Positions 10,852-20,937 of a stretch of DNA of 64,000 bases are shown one piece after another. The DNA lies in the NCBI RefSeq assembly GCF_000769405.2, contig NZ_CP053439.1, positions 2,046,001-2,110,000 on the forward strand, in the 5' to 3' direction. The notes under the pieces are model-generated. The model saw only the letters and a program-made list of their open reading frames with translations, made no database searches and had not been told where the DNA came from. Both the position numbers and the translations under genes were made by a program. How positions within the stretch are numbered: position 1 is the first letter of the stretch; each line of letters begins with the position of its first letter. This DNA is from Rhizobium brockwellii (GTDB lineage: Bacteria; Pseudomonadota; Alphaproteobacteria; Rhizobiales; Rhizobiaceae).

Positions 10852-11062
10852 TCAGCCGGAACGCCACGCATCTTGACTACTCACCTGGTCCACGAATGGC
10901 TTCGTCAGATATGCGAGCGCTGTCCGCTCACCGGTCTGTATGAAGGCCTCCACCGGCATGCGCGGAATAGGCGTCGCTCGACCAAGCCTCTGCCACTCGA
11001 CATTGAAACCTAAGCCGAACGACATAGTAGATGCGACGCGAACGTTGGTCCGCGGCCACGCT
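10852..11062 (-). pseudogene. Remnant of a HlyD/PrsE-type type I secretion adaptor (C-terminus)
   Basis: Read on the minus strand, one frame gives MPVEAFIQTGERTALAYLTK followed by PFVDQ and then a TGA at 10852-10854. This is the hallmark C-terminus of type I secretion membrane-fusion proteins (HlyD/PrsE/LapC family). About 15 codons further upstream the similarity moves to another frame (ADQRSRRIYYVVRLRF), consistent with a one-base frameshift near 11004-11008. No start, coiled coil or biotinyl-lipoyl domain remains, so this is a decayed fragment of a gene normally about 430 codons long. No ABC partner (PrsD/HlyB) is present. Confidence 0.75.
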
Positions 11063-11418
11063 CAGTCCTCGCTTCAGATCACAAGCGCCATCTTCCAAGT
11101 TGCAATTCAGCAATAATGATCATCAAAAAATGATTATAAATTGAATCTACAAATGACAAGTGAAACTTACATTTTTACCCCCATTAGAAGAAATAATGTA
11201 TTAAAAATGCACTCTTGGGTGGAAAGGCTGAATGCGCCTGTGGGACGGAAGGAAGCAGTGTAGCGCGCCGCATTTTAGCATTCACGATTTCACGGAACTG
11301 ACGAAGAACCGTAACAACTCCGTCAAACAACCGGCGCAAGAAGCGGTCGGCGAGCCTTCCCCTCGGGGAGGAGCAGCGCCTGTTTGAACCGTTTTCAACC
11401 CCTTGCCGGATATTTGTC
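11063..11418. other. AT-rich intergenic stretch without a recognisable gene
   Basis: Positions 11100-11215 are markedly AT-rich compared with the surroundings, including runs such as AATAATGATCATCAAAAAAT. The rest to 11418 presumably carries the promoter of the phytase-like gene. Frames on either strand here look like chance. It may mark the edge of the acyltransferase/HlyD patch. Confidence 0.4.
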
Positions 11419-12573
11419 ATGACCAAGCGTTTTCTCGCGGCTGCCGCTTTCGTTCTCCTGTCCAGCACCGTCACCGCCAGCACCAAAGATATTGGAGCCA
11501 CCGATATCGGCGCCACCTTCGAGACCGCCTGCCCCTTCGGCGATTGCGCCGCCGGCATGTCGCTCTCCTATCTCGGTGAATTCGTCATCCCCACCGGCCA
11601 CATGGAAAACGGCGTCGAATTCGGCGGCATTTCCGGCCTCGATTTCGATGCCGCCACCGGCCACTATCTCGCCATCAGCGACGACCGTTCGGAAAGAGGC
11701 CCGGCCCGCTTCTACGAACTCGACGTCGATGTCGACGCATCCGGTCTGAGGGGCGTTTCGGTCGTCAAGCAGGTGACGCTGAAGGACAAGAACGGCGAGC
11801 CCTTCACTGCCCGGACCGTCGATCCGGAATCGATCCGCCTCGGCAAGGACGGCATCTACTGGGGCAGTGAAGGCGACGGCAAGGCGCTGCTTCCACCCTT
11901 CATCCGTGTCGCGTCGCCGGACGGTTCCTTCATCCGTGAATTCAAGCTCCCGGAGGGCTTTGCGCCGACCGCAGACAAGTCGACCGGCATCCGCGACAAT
12001 CTCGCTTTCGAGGATCTCGCCGTCGCGCCCTCGGGCGATGTGTTCGTCGGTGTCGAAGCCGCCCTCTATCAGGACGGCCCGAACCCCTCGCTGACGTCAG
12101 GCAGCCTCTCGCGCATTATCCGCTATGACGGCGCCACCGGTGAGCCGAAGGCCGAGTACGTCTACCCGGTCTCGCCGATCCCGCAGGCCGCCATGAAGGC
12201 CGACGGCGGCAATGACAACGGCATGTCTGAAATGCTTGCCCTCGACAATCACCGCCTGCTCGCCGTCGAGCGGAGTTATACCCAGGGCTTCGGCAACAGC
12301 ATCAAGATCATGATGATGGATCTGACTGATGCCACCGATGTTTCCACCATTGCGTCCCTTGCCAAAAACGACCAGCGCGTCGTTCCCGTCCGCAAGAGCC
12401 AGGTCCTCGATTTGAGGGCGATCGGCCTCGTTCCCGACAATATCGAGGCCATGTCGCTTGGTAAGGCCAAGGACGGCACCGATGTTCTCATTCTCGGCTC
12501 CGACAATAATTTTTCGACCAGCCAGAAGACGCAATTCTATGCCTTCAAGGTTCTCAACCGCCCGCAGCAGTAA
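11419..12573 (+). CDS. Secreted esterase-like/phytase-like family protein
   Basis: A 384-residue exported protein with a signal peptide (MTKRFLAAAAFVLLSSTVTA). The mature part matches the 'phytase-like' (esterase-like activity of phytase) beta-propeller family: FGGISGLDFD, YLAISDDRSERGPARFYEL, FTARTVDPESIRLGKDG.YWGSEG and NGMSEMLALDNHRLLAVERSY. The biochemical activity of this family in rhizobia is not firmly known, and true phytase activity is not implied. It is a single gene ahead of the AI-2E-type permease. Confidence 0.82.
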   Translation: MTKRFLAAAAFVLLSSTVTASTKDIGATDIGATFETACPFGDCAAGMSLSYLGEFVIPTGHMENGVEFGGISGLDFDAATGHYLAISDDRSERGPARFYELDVDVDASGLRGVSVVKQVTLKDKNGEPFTARTVDPESIRLGKDGIYWGSEGDGKALLPPFIRVASPDGSFIREFKLPEGFAPTADKSTGIRDNLAFEDLAVAPSGDVFVGVEAALYQDGPNPSLTSGSLSRIIRYDGATGEPKAEYVYPVSPIPQAAMKADGGNDNGMSEMLALDNHRLLAVERSYTQGFGNSIKIMMMDLTDATDVSTIASLAKNDQRVVPVRKSQVLDLRAIGLVPDNIEAMSLGKAKDGTDVLILGSDNNFSTSQKTQFYAFKVLNRPQQ

Positions 12574-12689
12574 GACGCTCGGGTCTGCGGGTCGAATAGC
12601 GACGCATTGTATACGCTTTCATGGTGCGGACCTTGAAACCGCCGGGTTGATGGCCCATAACCAGAGTACAAGAAAAAGAAGAGGCGCGC

Positions 12690-13907
12690 GTGGGTGTGTT
12701 CGACCGTCAGAAAAGCAATCATGAACCGCGATGGCTCGGATCGTCGGCGCAGACGCGCACGCCGCTGATTCCCTCCATTTCGGCGGCGCGCTGGCTGCTG
12801 GTTCTGGTCGTTGCTGCCGGCGTCTATTTCTTCTACGGCTTCCTCGTGCCGGTGCTTGCTGCCCTCGTCATCGGCTTTGCCAGTTGGCCGCTCTACCGCA
12901 AGCTTCTTGCCCGCGTCGGCGGCAATACGACGATCGCCGCGACCATCGCCATCATCATGATCATCACCTTCCTGGTCATCCCGATCGGGCTTGCGGTCAC
13001 CTATACGACGGGCGAAGTGCGCACCTGGGTCACCTGGGCGATCCATGCAAACCGCGTCGGCGCCGCGACGCCCGACTGGATCGTCGCGCTGCCTTGGGCC
13101 GGTGCCTATCTCGATGAAGTCTGGACAAAATATATCGGCAGTCCCGGCGCCCTCGGCGAAGTCATCCAGGCGGTCAGCGGCGCCAATATCGGCAACATCT
13201 ATCGCGCTGTGCTGGCGGCCGGGGGCGGTGCCTTCCATCTGCTGCTGACGCTGCTCTTCATGCTGATCGCGCTGTTCTTCGTCTATCGCGACGGTTTTTC
13301 CTTTTCCAAGCAGATCGACATGCTCGGCGAGCGCATCCTGCCGAACCGCTGGGAGCGCATTTCCCGCGTCGTGCCGGCGACGATCAGCTCCACCGTCATG
13401 GGCATGACGCTGATCGCGATCGGCGAAGGCATCGTGCTCGGCCTTGCCTACTGGATTGCCGGCGTGCCCTCGCCGGTGACGCTCGGTGTGCTGACCGGCG
13501 TGATGGCGCTGATACCGGGCGGTGCGCCGCTCTCCTTCACGCTGGTCTCCATCTATCTGCTGGCGAGCGGCTCGCATGTCGCCGGCATCGGTCTCTTCGT
13601 CTGGGGGACGGTCGAGCTCTTCATCGTCGACAAGACCCTGCGGCCGAAACTCGTCGGCGGTCCGATCAAGCTGCCCTTCCTGCCGACCTTTTTCGGCCTC
13701 GTCGGCGGCGTCAAGACGATGGGTTTCCTCGGCCTCTTCATCGGCCCGGTACTGATGGCGCTGATCGTCGCCATCTGGCGCGAATGGATCCATGAGGCCC
13801 GCAACGCCGACAAGAGCGAAACCGGACCGCAGATCATCATCGACGAACCAGCCCCGCCGCCAGTCCCCGGTTCGCCGAAAACCTTGCCGCGCGTCGCCGA
13901 AGGCTGA
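12690..13907 (+). CDS. AI-2E family transporter (PerM-like)
   Basis: A 405-residue membrane protein with paired N-terminal hydrophobic segments (residues about 30-75), a long soluble middle region and a C-terminal bundle including GVLTGVMALIPGGAPLSF and LRPKLVGGPIKLPFLPTFFGLVGGV, the family signature. The family covers TqsA/YdiK/PerM-type proteins, whose substrates range from autoinducer-2 to ions; the true substrate is unknown. I use the GTG at 12690, seven bases past AAGAGG; a GTG at 12696 is also possible. It has the same direction as the preceding phytase-like gene but a separate transcription unit is likely given the 116-bp gap. Confidence 0.85.
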   Translation: MGVFDRQKSNHEPRWLGSSAQTRTPLIPSISAARWLLVLVVAAGVYFFYGFLVPVLAALVIGFASWPLYRKLLARVGGNTTIAATIAIIMIITFLVIPIGLAVTYTTGEVRTWVTWAIHANRVGAATPDWIVALPWAGAYLDEVWTKYIGSPGALGEVIQAVSGANIGNIYRAVLAAGGGAFHLLLTLLFMLIALFFVYRDGFSFSKQIDMLGERILPNRWERISRVVPATISSTVMGMTLIAIGEGIVLGLAYWIAGVPSPVTLGVLTGVMALIPGGAPLSFTLVSIYLLASGSHVAGIGLFVWGTVELFIVDKTLRPKLVGGPIKLPFLPTFFGLVGGVKTMGFLGLFIGPVLMALIVAIWREWIHEARNADKSETGPQIIIDEPAPPPVPGSPKTLPRVAEG

Positions 13908-13926
13908 ACATACCTTCGCAGACGGG

Positions 13927-14385
13927 CTACGCTAGCTGCTTTTCCATGAACAGGCTGAGCGGATCCGGCAGATAAGCGCCGAACGGCTCGATTTCCCGAT
14001 ATCCGTATTTGCGGTAGAGCGCGATCGCCTCGGGCTGGTAGATGCCGGTTTCGAGCCGGATCGCCTTCAGCCCCTTTTTCTCTGCGATTGCTTCGAGCGC
14101 ATTCATCAGGCCGCTGGCGATCCTCAGCCCCCTCGCCTCGGGATCGACGAACATGCGCTTGATCTCCGCCGTGCCGTCACCGGCCTCGACCAGCGCGCAG
14201 CAGCCGACGATCGCATCGTCGCTGCGCGCGACGAGGAAGCTCACCGAAGGTTTCTCCAGCACGGAGAGGTCGACCAGATGGTTGCTTTCGGCGGGATAGA
14301 GCGATTGTGCGTAGGCATCGGAAAGATCGAGAAGGCGGATGACGCCCTCCTGGCGCGGTTGCTCCAGGGCGATGGTCACGGACAT
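13927..14385 (-). CDS. GNAT family N-acetyltransferase
   Basis: A 152-residue single-domain acetyltransferase. The acetyl-CoA-binding core is visible in EIKRMFVDPEARGLRIASGLMNALE (motif A, R/Q-x-x-G-x-G/A variant) and KAIRLETGIYQPEAIALYRKYGYREIEPFG (motif B). The substrate is unknown. The ATG at 14385 follows a GAGGAAG ribosome site; an upstream extension is spurious. It is convergent with the AI-2E-type transporter. Confidence 0.88.
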   Translation of the reverse strand: MSVTIALEQPRQEGVIRLLDLSDAYAQSLYPAESNHLVDLSVLEKPSVSFLVARSDDAIVGCCALVEAGDGTAEIKRMFVDPEARGLRIASGLMNALEAIAEKKGLKAIRLETGIYQPEAIALYRKYGYREIEPFGAYLPDPLSLFMEKQLA

Positions 14386-14514
14386 GCTGACTTCCTCTGC
14401 TGGCGCGGGGCACAATTTTTCCCGACATGACAAAGAGTTAATGCCGTTGCCTTCATTCGGTTGGAATTGCGCCCTCTAAGACGATCATGTGCTCAATAAT
14501 CAAGGAAGCAGAAT

Positions 14515-14937
14515 ATGCAAGCGGTGTTGATCGCGATGACCATTCTTGGCTGCGACGATTCCATCAGCCAGTGCAACTATGTCGCGACGGTCGATAAACG
14601 CTGGGAAACCGTTGCCGCCTGCGATGCCGAAGCCGAACGACGGCTGAAGACCTATGTGAATGTCAACTATCCCTCGGTGATCGCGGTGTGCGAGGCGCCG
14701 AAAGCCATCGCCGCCGCCGAGCCGCCGAAGCCGGCGCCCGTGCCTGCCGCTGCGCCCGAGGTCGCTGTCTCAGAGCCTGAGGAACCCGCGGGAAGGATCG
14801 CCGGTTTTGCTGAAGGCATCGCCGGGCAGGTCCGCGCCCATCTGCCCTCGGGCAAAAGCGTCAGGGACACACTCACCAAGCCGGTGCATTTCGTCTCCGC
14901 CAGCTATTCCTGGGTGGTGACGCGGCTCGCTGATTAG
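14515..14937 (+). CDS. Hypothetical protein with Cys-rich N-terminus and Pro/Ala-rich middle
   Basis: A 140-residue protein that I do not recognise beyond resembling small rhizobial proteins with spaced cysteines. Four cysteines fall in the first 60 residues (C13, C20, C36, C59), followed by a Pro/Ala/Glu linker (residues 64-100) and an amphipathic C-terminus. The start has no clear cleavable signal, though MQAVLIAMTILG is hydrophobic. An AAGGAAG ribosome site precedes the ATG. The last four bases overlap the stop of the convergent DUF2336 gene. Confidence 0.65.
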   Translation: MQAVLIAMTILGCDDSISQCNYVATVDKRWETVAACDAEAERRLKTYVNVNYPSVIAVCEAPKAIAAAEPPKPAPVPAAAPEVAVSEPEEPAGRIAGFAEGIAGQVRAHLPSGKSVRDTLTKPVHFVSASYSWVVTRLAD

Positions 14938-16106
14938 GCCGCCGCAAGCGCCGCGTAGACGCGGGCCGATTGTCGCTGCTCGTTAACGTGCAGCTTTTCC
15001 ACCATGTCGAGCAGTTCGCTGATCGCGCCATGCGCGTCATGATGGCGGAATTTTTCGAGAAGACGGCCGCAGACATTGCCGAGCACGCTGCCCGGCGCTT
15101 TTCTGGCAGCGTCGCGCCACAGCATCGTCGCCTCGACGAAGATCACGCTGATATCCCTCGGCAGGCCGGCGGACTCGTAGAGCGCGCGCACGGCATGCAT
15201 GCGCCCGGTTGCCAGGATCGAGCGCACGCGGCGCTCGCTGCATGCGGTCAGGTCGACGATCGCGCCGGCAAAGAAGTCCACCTTGCCGGCGCAGAGCGCA
15301 TGCATCAGGAAGGACGGCGTCAGCCGGCCGTTGAGGCGCAGATGCTGGACGAGGTCGGGTATTTCGCGCGGGGCAATGTCACCGGCGATCGAAACGATGG
15401 CTGCCTCGGTCGCCTCGCGGCTGATGCGCTGAAGCCGCTGCAGGCCGATTGCCGCCTGCGCCAGCGGCAGCCCGATCAACGCATTGCTGACATGCTGGGT
15501 GAGCAGCTGGCGGGCATCGGCGGGAAGATCGCTGCGCTCGAGAAGCAGGTTGCGGACATCGCAGCAGTCGCCTAGCCGTTCGGCAATGCGTTTCAACGAT
15601 AGGCTGGAGATCACCGCGCCGTCATTCTCGAGCAGGCAGAGCAGTTCTTCCTCGTCGCCGACCTCGGCAAGGGCGGCAGAAACCGGGCGCGTCACATGCG
15701 CTCTGGCGGCGATCAGCATGCGACTGGCGCCGTTTCCGCGCGCGGCAAGGTCGACGAGATCGGCATCGCTCAAAAGCGGCGAACAGGTCACCGCGTGGCA
15801 GGCGACCTCAGGCTGGTCTTCGGCAAGCGAAAGGATCAGGTTACGCGGCGCATCGGGCGACCAGGCGATCGCCTCGGCAAGCGCAAGCCGCACGCGCGGC
15901 GACGGATCGTCGAGAAGAAAGGTCATCGCCATTTCGGCCGCCGCCCGCTCGGCCGCGGACATTTCGGACTGCAGATAGGCGCGCCCGAGGGCGTTTGCGG
16001 CCCGGGCCCGGTCACCGGTCTTGGCCGTTTCGATCCAACGAAGAAAAGCTTCTACGATCACGCGACGCCCCAGCACTTGAACGCGATTCCCTCGCGCTTC
16101 ATTCAA
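14934..16106 (-). CDS. DUF2336 domain-containing protein
   Basis: A helical-repeat protein of up to 390 residues matching the DUF2336 family widespread in Alphaproteobacteria. It contains HEAT-like alternations such as FLLDDPSPRVRLALAEAIAWSPDAP and IAGDIAPREIPDLVQHL. The family's function is not established; it is sometimes linked to motility or surface regulation. The start is uncertain: the ATG at 16106 or a GTG at 16061 directly before the helical region are both open. It lies alone and convergent with the gene ending at 14937. Confidence 0.82.
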   Translation of the reverse strand: MNEARGNRVQVLGRRVIVEAFLRWIETAKTGDRARAANALGRAYLQSEMSAAERAAAEMAMTFLLDDPSPRVRLALAEAIAWSPDAPRNLILSLAEDQPEVACHAVTCSPLLSDADLVDLAARGNGASRMLIAARAHVTRPVSAALAEVGDEEELLCLLENDGAVISSLSLKRIAERLGDCCDVRNLLLERSDLPADARQLLTQHVSNALIGLPLAQAAIGLQRLQRISREATEAAIVSIAGDIAPREIPDLVQHLRLNGRLTPSFLMHALCAGKVDFFAGAIVDLTACSERRVRSILATGRMHAVRALYESAGLPRDISVIFVEATMLWRDAARKAPGSVLGNVCGRLLEKFRHHDAHGAISELLDMVEKLHVNEQRQSARVYAALAAA

Positions 16107-16184
16107 TGCTGCGACCGTAGCCGCAAAAGGTTTAAGATTGGTTCACCATGTTTCTTAAGCCTTTGGACGCCTTGCCGGTTGGGC

Positions 16185-16796
16185 TCAGCCTTGCTGCGGC
16201 TTCGGCCGGATCATCTCGAAAACATCGCTGCCTTCGCTGTAATCCATGTAACCCATGCGGGCGACAGGCCGGGCGATCGACATGTCGAGGCGGCCGTCCC
16301 TGACGATCGCTTCGTCGATGTGGATGCCGACCACTTCGCCGAAGACGAGGACGTTTTCGGAAGGTTCCCCCGACAGCGTCCTCGGCTCGATGATCTCGGT
16401 CACCTTGCATTCGAGCACCGCGAAAGCCTCGCCGACATAGGGCGCGTCGATCAGTTCGGCCTGCTTCGCCGTCAGGCCGATAAAATCGAATTCGCTGTCG
16501 CCGTAGGGCAGCGCCGCCGAGGAGAGGTTCATCTTCTCCGCGAGATCACGGCTGACGAAATTGCAGGTGAAGACGCCGGTCTCGGCCGCATTGCGCTGGC
16601 TGTGCTTGCGTCCGGCGGAAGAAAACATCACCAGCTTCGGCCGGTCGGCAACGGCATTGAAGAAGGAATAGGGCGCGAGATTGATTGATCCGTCTCTGCC
16701 CTTGCTGCCGATCCAGCCGATCGGGCGCGGCGACACGATCGCCTTGAACGGATCATGCGCGAGCCCGTGCCGGTTGCTGTCGGTGGTGTAGAACAT
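16185..16796 (-). CDS. Flavin reductase family (FMN-binding split-barrel) protein
   Basis: A 203-residue flavoprotein of the flavin-reductase-like split-barrel family: AHDPFKAIVSPRPIGWI, INLAPYSFFNAVADRPKLVMFSS and HSQRNAAETGVFTCNF. Such proteins bind FMN and either reduce flavin with NAD(P)H or act in small-molecule oxidation. The nitroreductase stop and this start share a base (TGATG), and a GGAGAGG site lies inside the upstream gene, indicating translational coupling. The two flavoproteins therefore probably work in one pathway; the substrate is unknown. Confidence 0.88.
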   Translation of the reverse strand: MFYTTDSNRHGLAHDPFKAIVSPRPIGWIGSKGRDGSINLAPYSFFNAVADRPKLVMFSSAGRKHSQRNAAETGVFTCNFVSRDLAEKMNLSSAALPYGDSEFDFIGLTAKQAELIDAPYVGEAFAVLECKVTEIIEPRTLSGEPSENVLVFGEVVGIHIDEAIVRDGRLDMSIARPVARMGYMDYSEGSDVFEMIRPKPQQG

Positions 16797-17380
16797 CAAT
16801 CCTCTCCGCCGACCCAGGTCACGGTATCGGCAAGTTCCGGCCGCGGCCGCTCGATTGCCGGAAATGTCGTCGAGCCGATATGGATGAAGCCCGCCACCTT
16901 TTCATCAGGGCTGACGCCGAGCAGCGGATAGGCGCGCTCGTCATAGGCGAACCACTCCGTCAGCCAGTTGGCGACATAACCATTGGCATTGGCGGCGAGA
17001 ATGACGTTGAAGCAAAGCGCGCCGGCCGACATCAACTGCTCCCATTCCGGGATCTTGATATGCGGTCCTGCCTTGCTGACGACGGCGACGACCACCGGCG
17101 CGCGGGTGAAACGGCTGCGCTCGACCTGGATCATCTCTTCGGAAAGGTCGGGCTTTGTCTGAAGTGCCAGCGCCAGCAGCTCCTCGCCGAGACGAACGCG
17201 CTGCTCTCCGCGATAGACGATGAAGCGCCAGGGCGCGATCTTGCCGTGATCGGGAACACGTGAGGCAAGACGCAGGATCTCTTCGATCTCGGCCTTCTCG
17301 GGGCCTGGTTCACACATCTGGAAAGCGGGGATGGAGCGGCGCACGGCGAGGTAGTCGATCAGCTTGATATCGGATTTCAT
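16796..17380 (-). CDS. Nitroreductase family protein (YdjA/RutE-like)
   Basis: A 194-residue FMN-dependent nitroreductase-fold protein. The signatures are [37 protein letters not shown] (FMN site) and [33 protein letters not shown]. It resembles the short YdjA-type subfamily. The ATG at 17380 gives the family length; a longer frame to 17413 is open. It is translationally coupled to the downstream flavin reductase and divergent from the exported unknown at 17494. Confidence 0.88.
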   Translation of the reverse strand: MKSDIKLIDYLAVRRSIPAFQMCEPGPEKAEIEEILRLASRVPDHGKIAPWRFIVYRGEQRVRLGEELLALALQTKPDLSEEMIQVERSRFTRAPVVVAVVSKAGPHIKIPEWEQLMSAGALCFNVILAANANGYVANWLTEWFAYDERAYPLLGVSPDEKVAGFIHIGSTTFPAIERPRPELADTVTWVGGED

Positions 17381-17493
17381 ACGGGAGAAGCTCTCATTTT
17401 TATGCTGCTGCAAAGGGTGGGTCTTGAATTTGCCATCGCGTTGGTCTTGAAGTGACCTTTGCGATTTCAGAAGTCAATCGGTTCACGAAACAG

Positions 17494-18594
17494 ATGTTTG
17501 GCATTTTGCCTTTTGCACGCATCGGCCTTGCCATTGCCCTGATGGTATTGACGCCCCTCGGCGCCGGCGCTCAGGATGCCTTCAAGGAATTCAAACAGCT
17601 TGAATCGACACCGAAGATGCCGAAGCTCGATGCCTTCATCGCGCCCGGTACGGCGCCCGAAGGGGTCAAGCTTCGCGACGTCCCGATGGAAGCCAAGCTG
17701 ACGGCGGACGGCACGCCTGTTGAGGAGGGCCTGTCCTGGTACGTCTTCAGCCCGATCGCCGGAGCCGACGGCAAACTGCCGCTGATCGCCAGCGCCAAGG
17801 GCGGGCCTGCCGCCTTTCAGCTTGCCCCCGGCGATTATTTCGTCAACGTCTCCTTCGGCCGGGCCGGCGTCACCAAAAAACTGACTGTGCCCGCTGAAGG
17901 CGAGGTCGACAAGCAGGTGATGGTGCTCGATGCCGGCGGTCTGCTGCTCAATGCCGTCTCCGGCACCGACGCCCGCATCCGCCCCGACCAGTTGAGCTTC
18001 TCGATCTATTCTTCGGAAGTGCGCGACGATGGCGAGCGCGGCCTCGTCATGGCCGATGTCTCGCCGAATACCGTCGTCCGCCTCAATGCCGGCACGTACC
18101 ACATCGTTTCCGAATATGGCAGCGTCAATGCCGTGATCCGCGCCGACATCCAGGTCGAGGCCGGCAAGCTGACCGAGGCGACGATCCAGCATCGCGCCGC
18201 GCAGATCACCTTCAAGCTGGTCTCCGATGCCGGCGGCGAGGCGATCGCCGATACCGCATGGTCGATCCTGACGGCGGCCGGCGACAGCGTCGGCGAAAGT
18301 GTCAGCGCCTTCCCGACCATGGTTCTCGCCGAAGGCGGATATTCCGCCGTCGCCCGCAACAAAGACAAGATCTACCAGCGCGATTTCACTGTCGTCGCCG
18401 GCAGGAACACCGATGTCGAGGTTCTGATGAAGGACCAGCAGCCGCAGCCGCCGGTGAGCGACGCGGCCCGCACGGTGCAGCAGGTGCCGGTCGGCACACC
18501 GACACCGCCGGGTGTCCAGCCAGCTCCGGTGCAGCCGCTGCCCTCCTACGAACAACTCGTGCCGCAGGGCGGCGACGACACCAGCCTCGATTGA
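17494..18594 (+). CDS. Exported hypothetical protein
   Basis: A 366-residue protein with a clear signal peptide (MFGILPFARIGLAIALMVLT, cleavage near AGAQ, residue 25). The mature region is beta-rich, with at least two repeating units built around a 'payload' pattern (SWYVFSPIAGADGKLP... GDYFVNVSFGRAGVTKKLTV and TAWSILTAAGDSVGE... GGYSAVARNKDKIYQRDFTV), suggesting tandem Ig/carboxypeptidase-regulatory-like folds. The last 50 residues are Pro/Gln-rich. No catalytic motif is seen. A start GTG at 17452 is possible but would bury the signal peptide. Function unknown. Confidence 0.75.
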   Translation: MFGILPFARIGLAIALMVLTPLGAGAQDAFKEFKQLESTPKMPKLDAFIAPGTAPEGVKLRDVPMEAKLTADGTPVEEGLSWYVFSPIAGADGKLPLIASAKGGPAAFQLAPGDYFVNVSFGRAGVTKKLTVPAEGEVDKQVMVLDAGGLLLNAVSGTDARIRPDQLSFSIYSSEVRDDGERGLVMADVSPNTVVRLNAGTYHIVSEYGSVNAVIRADIQVEAGKLTEATIQHRAAQITFKLVSDAGGEAIADTAWSILTAAGDSVGESVSAFPTMVLAEGGYSAVARNKDKIYQRDFTVVAGRNTDVEVLMKDQQPQPPVSDAARTVQQVPVGTPTPPGVQPAPVQPLPSYEQLVPQGGDDTSLD

Positions 18595-18788
18595 TTTTTC
18601 CGTGAGCGGTTTCGGCTCAAGACGACGTCGGCGCCACTGAGAAGACGGATCGCCGCCAGAAGCCCCCGACCGTGCAGCTCAGCAGTGCTCAGGCGCGGGC
18701 TCCATCATTGGCATAGAGTATTTTTTTGAACCGCACCCCCGGTCTCGGGATGACACGTTCCGATAACATTATGGCGATAGATCAGCTT

Positions 18789-18817
18789 CCGACAGCGCCG
18801 AAGCCCGGCGCTGTCGG
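18789..18817 (-). terminator. Hairpin downstream of thrS
   Basis: An 11-bp perfect stem (CCGACAGCGCC/GGCGCTGTCGG) with a 7-base loop, 14 bases past the thrS stop. The T-run is poor, so it may work with Rho or as a processing barrier. Confidence 0.5.
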
Positions 18818-18830
18818 TTCCCGGCCGTTT

Positions 18831-20816
18831 TCAGGCCGCTCTGGCTTTTTTTGCCTCGGCCTTGCGACGAATGTCGGGCGGTGTCGCTTCGAGGGCCAGG
18901 CTCTCGACGGCGGCGTCGAGCGCCATCGAAACCTGTTCCTGGCTGCCGAGGCGGCGGATGTTGACCGTGCGCTCCTCGGCTTCCTTCCTGCCGCAGACGA
19001 TGATGACAGGAACCTTGGTGACCGAATGCTCGCGGACCTTGTAGTTGATCTTCTCGTTGCGGAAGTCGGTCTCGACGTTGAGACCGGCCTCGCGCAGCGC
19101 CTCGGCCACTTCAAGCCCGTAGGCATCGGCTTCCGAAGTGATCGTTGCGACCACCGCCTGAAGCGGCGATACCCAGAGCGGCATGTGGCCGGCGAAGTTC
19201 TCGATCAGGATGCCGAGGAAGCGCTCCATCGAGCCGCAGATGGCGCGATGGATCATCACCGGCTGCGTCTTTTCGGAGTTGCTGTCGATGTAGAAGGCGC
19301 CGAACCGTTCCGGCAGGTTGAAGTCGACCTGCGTCGTGCCGCACTGCCATTCGCGGCCGATGGCATCCTTCAGCGTATATTCGAACTTCGGACCGTAAAA
19401 GGCGCCCTCGCCCGGCAGGATGCCGGTCTTGATATTGTTGGACTGCTGCTGGATCGTCTCCAGCACGCCCATCATCACGCTTTCGGCGCGGTCCCAGAGC
19501 TCGTCCGAACCGACGCGCTTATCCGGCCGGGTCGACAGCTTGATCGTCACTTCGTCGAAGCCGAAATCCTTATAGACTGAAAGAATCAGGTCGTTGATCT
19601 TCAGGCATTCGGCGGCCATCTGCTCGTCGGTGCAGAAGATATGGGCATCGTCCTGCGTGAAGCCGCGCACGCGCATCAGCCCGTGCAGCGCACCCGACGG
19701 CTCATAGCGGTGGACATTGCCGAATTCGGCAAGCCGGATCGGCAGCTCGCGGTAGGATTTCAGCCCGTGCTTGAAGATCTGGATATGGCCGGGGCAGTTC
19801 ATCGGCTTCAGCGCGAAGATGCGGTCGTCATCGGTGTCGTCGCCGGCAACCGTTACCTTGAACATGTTGTCGCGATACCAGCCCCAATGACCGGAAGTTT
19901 CCCACAGTGACTTGTCGAGCACTTGTGGTGCGTTGACTTCCTGATAGTCGCCGGCAAGCCGGCGGCGCATGTAGGCAACCAGCGTCTGGAATACGCGCCA
20001 GCCCTTGCCGTGCCAGAAGACGACGCCGGGACCCTCTTCCTGGAAATGGAAGAGATCCATCTCGCGGCCGAGGCGGCGATGATCGCGCTTTTCGGCTTCG
20101 GCAAGCATATGCAGGTAGTTGTCGAGCTCCGACTGCTCGGCGAAGGCCGTGCCGTAGATGCGGCTCAGCATCGGATTGTTGCTGTCGCCGCGCCAGTAGG
20201 CGCCGGCCACCTTCAAGAGCTTGAAGGCGTTGCCGATCTGGCCGGTCGAGGCCATGTGCGGGCCGCGGCAGAGGTCGAACCAGTCGCCCTGGTAATAGAT
20301 CTTGAGATCCTGCCCTTCGGGGATCGCATCGACGAGCTCGACCTTGTACTGCTCCCCCTTGTCGGCGAAGACCTGTTTCGCCTTCTCGCGCGACCAGACC
20401 TGCTTGGTGAAGGCGGCGTTGCGGGCAATGATCTCCTTCATCTTCTTTTCGATCTTCGGCAGATCGTCGAGTGTGAAGGGCTCGTTCTTGGCGAAGTCGT
20501 AATAGAAACCGTTTTCGATGACCGGGCCGATCGTCACCTGGGTGCCGGGCCAGATTTCCTGCACCGCTTCGGCCATGACATGCGCCGCGTCGTGGCGGAT
20601 GAGTTCCAGCGCACGGTCGTCATTGCGGGTGATGATCTCGATTCTGCCCGTCGTCACGGGATCGGAAAGGTCGCGCACGGTGCCGTCGATTGCAACGGCC
20701 ACTGCCTTCTTGGCGAGCGACTTGGAAATGGATTCAGCGACATCCCGGCCGGTTGCGCCGGCATCGTAGCCGCGCACGGAACCATCGGGAAATGTCAGGG
20801 AAATAGCTTGGGACAT
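18831..20816 (-). CDS. thrS: Threonyl-tRNA synthetase
   Basis: A 661-residue class II aminoacyl-tRNA synthetase. Domains in order are an N-terminal TGS domain (residues 1-60, starting [23 protein letters not shown]), an editing domain with [11 protein letters not shown] and a later Cys/His pair, a catalytic core ([47 protein letters not shown], motif 3 [21 protein letters not shown]), and the C-terminal anticodon-binding domain ([20 protein letters not shown]). The length is normal. I see no T-box leader in the 120 bases upstream. Confidence 0.97.
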   Translation of the reverse strand: MSQAISLTFPDGSVRGYDAGATGRDVAESISKSLAKKAVAVAIDGTVRDLSDPVTTGRIEIITRNDDRALELIRHDAAHVMAEAVQEIWPGTQVTIGPVIENGFYYDFAKNEPFTLDDLPKIEKKMKEIIARNAAFTKQVWSREKAKQVFADKGEQYKVELVDAIPEGQDLKIYYQGDWFDLCRGPHMASTGQIGNAFKLLKVAGAYWRGDSNNPMLSRIYGTAFAEQSELDNYLHMLAEAEKRDHRRLGREMDLFHFQEEGPGVVFWHGKGWRVFQTLVAYMRRRLAGDYQEVNAPQVLDKSLWETSGHWGWYRDNMFKVTVAGDDTDDDRIFALKPMNCPGHIQIFKHGLKSYRELPIRLAEFGNVHRYEPSGALHGLMRVRGFTQDDAHIFCTDEQMAAECLKINDLILSVYKDFGFDEVTIKLSTRPDKRVGSDELWDRAESVMMGVLETIQQQSNNIKTGILPGEGAFYGPKFEYTLKDAIGREWQCGTTQVDFNLPERFGAFYIDSNSEKTQPVMIHRAICGSMERFLGILIENFAGHMPLWVSPLQAVVATITSEADAYGLEVAEALREAGLNVETDFRNEKINYKVREHSVTKVPVIIVCGRKEAEERTVNIRRLGSQEQVSMALDAAVESLALEATPPDIRRKAEAKKARAA

Positions 20817-20937
20817 CGAAATTCTCCTTGTCCAGTCCCGCCAACGAATGCGGGTGGTTGCAACGACAGCGCCTCCGTCCTTGGGTGCGCTGCCGCCTGA
20901 TACTCAGATTTGCTGCGTGAGTAAAGACGAAGCCCGG

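Noticed and set aside
11184..11558. Minus-strand frame ahead of the phytase-like gene
   Set aside because: It overlaps the signal-peptide region of the real gene and has no family-like sequence.
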